Shown: positions 56,651 through 64,000 of the stretch, piece after piece | Numbering within the stretch: the first letter of the stretch is position 1 | How the letters are laid out: each line of letters opens with the position of its first letter | Origin: Nilaparvata lugens | Lineage: Eukaryota; Arthropoda; Insecta; Hemiptera; Delphacidae | Assembly: GCF_014356525.2 (NCBI RefSeq) | Contig: NC_052507.1 | Coordinates: forward strand, 40,102,368 to 40,166,367 | DNA: 64,000 nucleotides | Direction of reading: 5' to 3' | The notes under the pieces: generated by a model | What the model was told of the DNA's origin: nothing | Databases searched by the model: none | What the model saw: only the letters and a program-made list of their open reading frames with translations | Position numbers and translations under genes: made by a program

Positions 56651-57610
56651 TTAGTTTTCATTAACCTTAAACAAGTTTCGTAGCTGCTCACTTGATTTTA
56701 ATTCTATCACAGGACTACCCTCCTCTATCCTCATTAGTATTTCACAGTTTCTGATCCATAGATACTTGAATTGTTTTGCCTTCCAAGCATCTCTCGCAGC
56801 GGCGAAGACCTTTTTCCGACTCGGTGACAAACATTCATTTATGTATATGCTGTTGTCCATCTTGAGATTCATGTGTCTAGTAGAGAAATCCTTCTTCACT
56901 CTCCGCTTGTTGAGAATCGCCTCCTTATCCGTCCGCCTGACGAATTTGACGAGAATAGGCGCCGGTCGCTCATGTGATGATACGTTCCCCTCCTCCATCG
57001 TCATCCTCCTTCCCGCTCGGTGGCAGACATCGATAGCATCCGTACTCAACTTGTGACCCAGGACTTCACTCATTTTGCTTATGATTGACCCCAGATTTTC
57101 ATTGGGTTCTTGAGGAATTCCTTTCACTTCAAGCATGTTAATCCGGGAGTATTGCTCGAGATCTTCTACCTGCTCTCTAAGAGTGGAATTTTCATTTCTC
57201 AACCGAACAATTTCCCCATTTTAGCGACAGCCCCGATATACTTGTTCAATTTTTCACTTTGGAGTTTGTAGTCTTTTGATAATTGATCCACTGCCTGATG
57301 ACACGCCTCAATCGAGTTACCTAGATCGTTTTCAAGTCTTTAGTGATCCTCACGTGCTATTCAACAACCTAACAACGTCCTGCAAGCTCAACTCACCCTC
57401 AGCCGCCGTAGTTTCAACAGCTATGCTTCTACGCCGTTCTTTGGAGCAATCGTCACAACGCCAGATTTTCTTATTCTGATGCATATACTTGAGATCGTCC
57501 ATTGTGAGATTTACGCACTTAGCATGAACACTACTCGCATGACAGTCATTGCAGGTGGTCGAATCATTATTAGCATCACGAACCGATTTCGCACATATTT
57601 TACAGGACAT
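56651..57610 (-). pseudogene. LINE h ORF1 with PHD-type zinc finger and FP-like domain
   Basis: ORF1 proteins bind LINE RNA and act as nucleic acid chaperones. From the ATG at 57610 a C4HC3 finger is complete: Cys 3, 6, 20 and 23, His 29, Cys 32, 52 and 55 (CKIC, CNDC, HAKC, WRCDDC), a PHD-like pattern. A frameshift follows near 57352, then a coiled-coil-like stretch (DYKLQSEKLNKYIGAVAKMG), a second shift near 57212, and RNENSTLREQVEDLEQYSRI leading to INMLEVKGIPQEPNE, IDVCHRAGRR, PILVKFVRRTDKEAILNKRR and YINECLSPSRKKVFAAARDA. The latter half resembles the FP/L1-ORF1-like RNA-binding domain found in insect CR1/L2-like ORF1s. It ends at a normal stop at 56651. Confidence 0.8.
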
Positions 57611-57756
57611 TTTCGATAGCGCAGTCACAGTCTCCAACACACTCTTAAACATATGCAATGATATTACACAACTATTAACCGTTTCAATATTATATAAATG
57701 TAGACTCAACGTAAAATACAATAAACGTAACTTTCAGGCTATTATCTGACAGTTGC

Positions 57757-58284
57757 TAGATTGATTGATTGAGTACTTTATTTATGTAGATTACAATATA
57801 TACTGGCTTATACACTTATATACAATAGCTTACAATACAGCAAAATTATAGATGACTTTACATAATATAGACTAAGAAAATAATTATTGAACTGTATATG
57901 ATATGAAAAAGTAATTTGTAATATAATAACTATAGACAATTATATTGTTATGCATCTACATAAATTGGCGGAGCTTTGGACATATCAATGTCCATTCTTC
58001 GGAAAGAATATTAAAAATATCCTCCCCACTAACTCTCTACCAAAACGTTAATTCAATTAATCAAACTAAGGATTTATTTATTAATGGAAATATTGTAAAA
58101 GTTTTAATTAATATAAATATTTAAGAGAAAAAAAAAACAGAAAATTGATAGAGTAAAATAATTATATAGGTAGATAAGATCAAATAATTGATTAATAAAA
58201 TGAAGTAGGCTGAAAGTAGATCAGGGTAATCAACTTTCTGTAATATACAGCAGTATGCAGTGGATAATTAAAATAACATGAGTT

Positions 58285-58336
<52 letters not shown>

Positions 58337-58447
58337 CAATTCATTCTATAACAGGTTTAAAGGTTTGTATTTGTGGGATGGGTGGGGGATGGTTGTCATG
58401 TGATCGTTCTAGGGCCGGACAGTTTCAGTCATTTGTTCCAAAAGATG
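57757..58447 (-). mobile_element. LINE e family, solo 3' UTR copy
   Basis: It begins (minus-strand 3' end) with the same TTGATTGATTGAGTACTTTA tail as 43335 and follows LINE e through GCGGAGCTTTGGACATATCA, TTCTTCGGAAAGAATATTAA and TCGTTCTAGGGCCGGA, up to the terminal codons (TTTGTTCCAAAAGATG). It is a severely 5'-truncated insertion with no coding function. An (AT)n tract at about 58293-58330 has expanded relative to LINE e. It abuts LINE h's 5' end. Confidence 0.85.
58291..58335. repeat. (AT)n microsatellite
   Basis: Alternating TA of about 40 bp, absent or much shorter at the matching place in LINE e (about 43808-43825). Confidence 0.95.
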
Positions 58448-58500
58448 TTTTTTTGTTCCAAAAGTTGTTTTTTGATGTTTTTCCAAAGTTGTTTTTCAGA
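58434..58500. repeat. Short degenerate tandem GTTCCAAAAG(A/T)TGTTTTT
   Basis: The last bases of the LINE e copy (GTTCCAAAAGATG plus a T run) are repeated about three times with variation before unrelated sequence begins. This suggests slippage at the 5' junction of the insertion. Confidence 0.6.
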
Positions 58501-58565
58501 TCTCTAGATAAGAGAGCGCCCGCACAAAAACAACCTTTCTCTCTCGCTTCTCGACCATCACTTGT

Positions 58566-59201
58566 ACTATTATTTCAGATGTAATTAACTATTGGGAGTT
58601 GTAATAACGATAAAAGTAGCAAATTGAGTACTGTAATATTTTAGTGATGAATGTCTGAGATAACGTTGAATGAAACACAGCCCCTATATAAACATATGAA
58701 CAGACTACCTACCCTTCTGTTCTATAAATAATTCTTTACACATGGCTTCTATTGTTCGAGCTGTGACAATAGTAGATGGTATCATTATGTACACCTAATA
58801 TAGAAGAGAATACAACCTATAACGTATCACCTATAACGTATGTAATCCAATTACATCCAATTCCGCTTATTTATTATTTTTGTACGTATCAAATTTATTT
58901 GAAATTCAGCATTTCGGAAATTAATTATTTTGGAACCAATTTTGGTAAGTGATGTAATTAGTAAGAATAGAGATAATAATTTTCTTAGTCCCCTCTGGAG
59001 TATAAAAGTTGATTCATAGAACGTAATTTTTAGAATTAATATCAAGATAAATTATCAACAAATGTGGATTTCCTTAATTTGAAATAATTGCCGTAAGTTA
59101 TATATAAATCATAAAAATAACAGTGGAAAGATTCATTTATAGAACAGAGAGCCAGCTCATAAAAATGTCAAGGTATATCTACTGTGAAATTTATTAATAC
59201 G
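58566..59201. repeat. Direct duplication D, copy 1
   Basis: At least 636 bp matches 63365-64000 with no net indels and about four substitutions that I can see (for example TTTCAG/TTTTAG near the start, ATTTATTTG/ATTTCTTTG). It has a TATATAAA box-like motif near 58684. No coding sequence is evident; the 64-codon minus-strand frame near the end occurs in both copies but has no recognised domain. It may be an LTR, a dispersed repeat or part of a larger tandem duplication. Confidence 0.9.
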
Positions 59202-62200
59202 ATTTTCCAATTATTTTAGTGAAGGGCACCTCAGTCTTCGCATGCTGGCATGATTCAATTTACCTTTAGATTTAGGAGGTCAGTCATCCTCCCTCGCCGA
59301 TAGAGATCTTGATCCTCCCGTCAGATGACCACACATTTCTATGCCCATGACGGTCGGCCGCAGCGTTGAGGATCTTGAGACTAGAGAATGAGTGAGGATT
59401 CAGAATTGTTGTAACAATTCATAATATAAAGAATATGGGAGATTATATTGGATCCAAAACTCAGAGTAAACGAATGGTTCGAAATCTCTTATATCTTGAC
59501 GTCATCTTGAAGAGGCCTGAAACATCATGCGTGGAAAGAAACAGGATTTTCATCGTTCCCTGTTGAAGCCTGAAGTACCTGGCAGCTGTGAATGGTAGTA
59601 TCAAACCTTTTCGATCTGTTTGCAGTATAACCATATAATATTACTATATATTATTGGGTTTATAATCTTGAAATCCCAATTTTGAAATATCCACTACTAC
59701 TGCGGCCTATTTTCATTTGAATAAATTGAAATTGTTTCCATATTTTTATATTTTAAACGGTTCATTATATTTCATAACTGCTCCGAATAACTCAATCAAT
59801 TAATAGTATTAATAGGCCTGAGGTAAGAGATGTGGTGGTGGTGATGGAATATGCAGGTAAATTTGGCAATATATATATATATTATTGATCAACTCACCGA
59901 TATATATAGTCCTCGTAAAACCGGTCGACACGATACGACAAAGACATAATTATATGTGTTATCTCTCCTTCACATAATGAAGCACGTTCAGTCCTCAGCA
60001 CATCATCATACGGCACGATCCGACACATACCTCACAAAACGATAAGATTTTTCTTCACCGCACTTCCGAGATGTGACGTCACACTCAATTGCCAAACTAA
60101 GGAAGGAAATAGGATAGGTGGTGAATGGAATTTGATATTTTATTTTATTTCGAATTACTTTAATTTTTTAATAATTTGGAAAATATTATCATCTGTACAA
60201 TATTTTTGTTTGATTATAATTCTATGCTAAAATTCATCATAAGTTATGTCGAAAAATGAGATAAATCATATATTACAATAGTGTTAACAATGTTTGTTTT
60301 CTACAGTTAATATTCTCCAAGCCAGGTTGATCTACAGTTGAGCCAAATATATGACGGCTGAGACATCAAAAAATGTATACATTAGGCTTGTTGAGTTGAA
60401 ACTTCCTATGATTCTCTCTGTAAAGTAGCTTATCTTCCGTTCGTACTAGTTGGATCTACATTATCTAGACAGTCCAATATGAAAATTGAGTAGATTCTAA
60501 AGATGAAAGCCATGCAAACATAAAAATCGAGGAAGAGAAAGCATGCAAAAAAGGTAGGAAAATCATGAAAGTGTTTCACATTTAACCACAAAGTACCCTA
60601 CCGTATAAGATTAATTGAAAAACGATTCATCATCTTCTATTATTTTTGTTAACACATCGATTTTTCACCTCCACTCGCATCTTGTCATTCACTATACAAG
60701 GTTGGCAGAAGCTTTTCTTTATGTCGATTAATGTTGATTGAAATTGATTTTGATTAGGGCACCAAAAGAATAGATCATTTTCTATTTGAAGCATTCAAAT
60801 TGAATCTATTGAACATGATTTCTTATGACTTAGCATTCACAGATTTAGTTGGGTGAAGGGTGAAGCTATTTGAAAAATGTACCTGATTATCAATTCCATG
60901 ATTTTTATACCATTCTAGTTCATTGTGATCATTGAAGGGTTGAAGTGATAAGTTAGTTCAAATGAATTCTAGTACACAAGTATTTTGTGCTTATGATGGG
61001 CTCTCCTTTATTTTCTATCGATGTTTTGCTCCAGTAGAGAAAATTTAAAATGTTGGTTTTACCTTTTATAAGCTTTATAAATAATATAAATTTGATAAGT
61101 CCAATATCAAATTAATCGATGTTGACTTTCATTGTATCGCTTTGTATCAATGTTACTTGCACTGTTTGCAATTCATCACTATTCTCTCGAGAATTAGTTT
61201 TTTATGAATTTCATGATCTGAAAATTGAAATTCAAATGCTTTTTGGATGACGTTCACATTCCACTGGTTTTTTTCAATAATTGTTACGTTGAAGAGTGAG
61301 GCAATTCAATAGATTCCATTTGGAAGTAAAAGGAAATCACAGTGCGATTTGAACAGTGGATAGTAACTTTGAAATTCAGTTGCTCAATTCATTACGGCTT
61401 GATACTATCATTTATAATTATAGTTGATCAGAAATATGGATTGTCCATAATGTTTATATTTCAGTTTGACCAATCTTCTATCACAGTCTCGCTTTCATTC
61501 ATAAACATGATAATCCTAAATACGTTGGTTACCTTAAAGATGTAGCTTACCGTATCTTACGTCGAACAATGTACAATATAAACAATTTTCATTAAATTAC
61601 TATTATGATAATCATTGGAATTTCTGCCTGTGATTGAGAAAAAGTCATTTTATGAGCCTTGAAATTCATACCTAGAAAAAGTTGCATTATTACTAGAAAT
61701 TTTGTTATTTTTACTATTTATTATAGGTACTGTAAATTGATTTTTGTGATTATAGAGATCAACTACTTTATTCTGAATCAGGATAAGGATAAATAGGGAA
61801 ATTGTGAGATGGGGATAACATCCATAGTTACATAGCATCAATTTGAAAGCTCTGATAATAATTATTTGAACGGAACTGCGATTCTGGCTTGGTATTGCCT
61901 CTTCATGTTCAGTGAGAATAGTAAGCTTCAGAATAATTCGTTCTCACTATATGTGATAATATTTGGTAACATTTGTTAATATTTGAACCGAATGTGCAAC
62001 AAATTAATCTACTCTCAGCTTCAAAATTTTTTAGTTCACGTGATCTGATGATATTCATTCCATTATCAAGTGTTTAAATTATAAAGAGTGATGAAACAAG
62101 TTAAAACACAAGAAAAGCTACGAAAATAAATTTTGAATCTTAATTTTTCACAAAATAAGGATAAGATGAAGCAGTCGGACACATAATATATCATGAAACT

Positions 62201-62483
62201 ATTGAAAAACATCAATATCTGAAACTAGAGTTATCAAATTGTGTTACCTCTGACTCGTATGGAGAAGGCACACTTCAAATTAATATAATAAATTCTGTGA
62301 GAAAACAACGAAATCCTGATTTTTATCATGAGCATGGTTGAATCAAGAAAATTGTAATATTTTTCAAGAGTATTGAAAAGTGAAAATCTATATACAGCGC
62401 ATGTCAAAACAATAGACAAAATTGATTGTTTCGAGCGCCATACTGTAAAAATGAGATGCAATGTAGACAGCAGTATTATTCTG
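59202..62483. other. AT-rich sequence between duplications
   Basis: No gag, pol, transposase or host gene seen. About 59270-59400 is G+C-richer (CCTCCCTCGCCGATAGAG, GACGGTCGGCCGCAGCG) and unassigned. 59860-60100 contains some CG-rich words and a short TA tract. Confidence 0.4.
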
Positions 62484-62836
62484 TTTACTATGGTGAAGGG
62501 AGTCAGCCGCGTCGGCTGATTCCCCTTCCACAGCATCAACTTGAATCGAAAATACATAACAATATACATCAATGGATTCGAAATGAATGTGGCTACAATA
62601 ATTATTCGTCACATTGTTCTTTAAAACTGCTTGCTCCGAAGTTAATCGGAGAAAACAAAAAAATCAAATCGAAAAACCCCTAAATTTTTACATTATATTA
62701 TTTTATTAAGGAAACTGTTCGATTTATTGAGGAGATTAATTCGACTAATATTGTAGTCCCTAATTTAACGAATCGAACGGCATATGATAGAGCTGTTTTC
62801 GATCAATGGGTACAGAGATAATTGATTTCCAGTTTG
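62484..62836. repeat. 354-bp tandem unit, copy 1
   Basis: It runs from CTGTTTACTATGG to GGGTACAGAGATAATTGATT and is repeated directly at 62838-63196, with roughly 80-85 percent similarity by eye. A 10-11 bp deletion near 62510 shifts the frame that is open in copy 2. Confidence 0.85.
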
Positions 62837-62837
62837 C

Positions 62838-63196
62838 TGTTTACTATGGCTAAGAGAGTCAGCCGCGCCGTTCCGCGTCGACTGTTTCCCCTTCCACGGC
62901 GTCAAATCGAATCGCAAATACATAACAATATACATCAATGGATTTGCAATAAGAGTGGCTACATTAATTATTCGGCTCAATTTTCTTTAAAACTACTTGC
63001 TTCGAAGTTAATCGAAGAAAACAAAAAAATCAAATCGCAAACCTCCTAAATTTTTACATATATATTATTTTATCAAGAAAACTGTTAATTTTATTGGAAA
63101 AATGGATATAACTAATATTGTAGTCCATAATGTAACTAATCGAACGGCATATGATAGAGCTGTTTTCGATCAATGGGTACAGAGATAATTGATTTT
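62838..63196. repeat. 354-bp tandem unit, copy 2
   Basis: Second tandem unit. Its plus strand carries a small frame from an ATG at 62846 to a stop at 63047-63049: MAKRVSRAVPRRLFPLPRRQ, then HNNIHQW and SLKLLASKLIEENKKIK. Copy 1 preserves the downstream two thirds in frame (PLPQHQLESKIHNNIHQW). I recognise no family. The conserved frame may be chance between recent duplicates. Confidence 0.8.
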
Positions 63197-63364
63197 CCGT
63201 GATTACCTGCATTTTTCAACTTTGAGGGGTGCTAGGGGGGAAAGCTCCAAGGGGATTTCTTGGGACTTTTGGGAGAATGACCCTCTGGGAGGGTTCTATC
63301 GATGGTAGGAGATTCAGCTTTTATTTAATTTTCGGATCGAAAAAACCTTTATTGACTGGGCTAT

Positions 63365-64000
63365 ACTATTATTTTAGATGTAATTAACTATTGGGAGTTG
63401 TAATAACGATAAAAGTAGCAAATTGAGTACTGTAATATTTTAGTGATGAATGTTTGAGATAACGTTGAATGAAACACAGCCCCTATATAAACATATGAAC
63501 AGACTACCTACCCTTCTGTTCTATAAATAATTCTTTACACATGGCTTCTATTGTTCGAGCTGTGACAATAGTAGATGGTATCATTATGTACACCTAATAT
63601 AGAAGAGAATACAACCTATAACGTATCACCTATAACGTATGTAATCCAATTACATCCAATTCCGCTTATTTATTATTTTTGTACGTATCAAATTTCTTTG
63701 AAATTCAGCATTTCGGAAATTAATTATTTTGGAACCAATTTTGGTAAGTGATGTAATTAGTAAGAATAGAGATAATAATTTTCTTAGTCCCCTCTGGAGT
63801 ATAAAAGTTGATTCATAGAACGTAATTTTTAGAATTAATATCAAGATAAATTATCAACAAATGTGGATTTCCTTAATTTCAAATAATTGCCGTAAGTTAT
63901 ATATAAATCATAAAAATAACAGTGGAAAGATTCATTTATAGAACAGAGAGCCAGCTCATAAAAATGTCAAGGTATATCTACTGTGAAATTTATTAATACG
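63365..64000. repeat. Direct duplication D, copy 2 (runs off the window)
   Basis: Nearly identical to 58566-59201 at a constant offset of 4799 bp. It begins at the same base (ACTATTATTT) after unrelated upstream sequence, and continues to the window edge, so its right boundary is unknown. Confidence 0.9.

Larger units (their letters stand above)
56090..57745 (-). mobile_element. LINE h: 5' portion with ORF1 and start of ORF2, 3' truncated
   Basis: On the minus strand a short leader, ORF1 (57610-56651) and the first part of the ORF2 endonuclease (about 56570-56095) are recognisable. The remainder of ORF2 and the 3' UTR are missing. This is the reverse of the usual 5' truncation, so the loss is post-insertional. 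Sequence after the GDMN motif is repeat X. Confidence 0.8.

Noticed and set aside
58566..64000. A complete LTR retrotransposon
   Set aside because: No gag, protease, reverse transcriptase or integrase between the two copies, no TG...CA ends visible, and the right boundary is off the window. Kept only as one hypothesis.

Overview
This window looks like non-coding, transposon-dense DNA from an insect nuclear genome. It is AT-rich, has no operons, ribosome-binding sites or long host reading frames, and nearly everything recognisable is a mobile element. The families point to a hemipteran insect, and my impression is a planthopper such as Nilaparvata. That is a recollection of repeat style, not a search result. 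I found no host protein-coding gene I can support and no rRNA gene. The only tRNA-like sequence is the head of a SINE. Nothing here resembles a CRISPR array, phage or bacterial defence system.

Layout. 0-8 kb: an unnamed repeat (X), a family-1 Helitron, a short dispersed repeat (M), a family-2 Helitron fragment, a probable SINE relic, then a second family-1 Helitron (7002-7627) followed at once by two foldback hairpins. 8.5-10.5 kb: a 5'-truncated Jockey-like LINE with an 11-bp target duplication. 11-14 kb: a degenerate tandem array and two LINE 3' fragments lying tail to tail. 13.9-21.3 kb: a nested Helitron complex, a 1-kb CTT/TTC microsatellite and a second Helitron copy that ends inside a LINE. 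21.3-25.8 kb: two LINE pieces sharing a 28-bp sequence on either side of 2.2 kb of other DNA. 26 kb and 54.4 kb: two copies of repeat Q, carrying a tandem GTCTTTAAGAGACC motif. 28-31 kb: purine-rich sequence and one weak exon candidate. 31.8-32.1 kb: a tRNA-derived SINE with an 11-bp target duplication. 33.8-35.4 kb: an inverted copy of sequence from the 17-kb complex, split by a TIR element. 37.2-37.8 kb: a hAT-type non-autonomous element with a perfect 8-bp target duplication. 38-58 kb: six more LINE pieces, two of them (43.3-46.9 and 48.0-51.1 kb) retaining most of ORF2 and one (56.1-57.7 kb) an ORF1 with a PHD-type zinc finger. 58.6-64 kb: a nearly perfect direct duplication of at least 636 bp with a 4799-bp offset, enclosing a 354-bp tandem pair.

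How the parts relate. LINE proteins (endonuclease plus reverse transcriptase) copy themselves and probably mobilise the SINE. Helitron, hAT and other TIR elements here are non-autonomous, and no Rep/helicase or complete transposase is present, so they would depend on enzymes encoded elsewhere. All LINE frames carry at least one frameshift, stop or truncation, although the copies at 8.5-10.5 and 48-51 kb are only lightly damaged. The most informative observations are insertion junctions: A|TC...CTAG|T Helitron ends with a reconstructable empty site, and exact target duplications for a LINE, a SINE and a hAT element.
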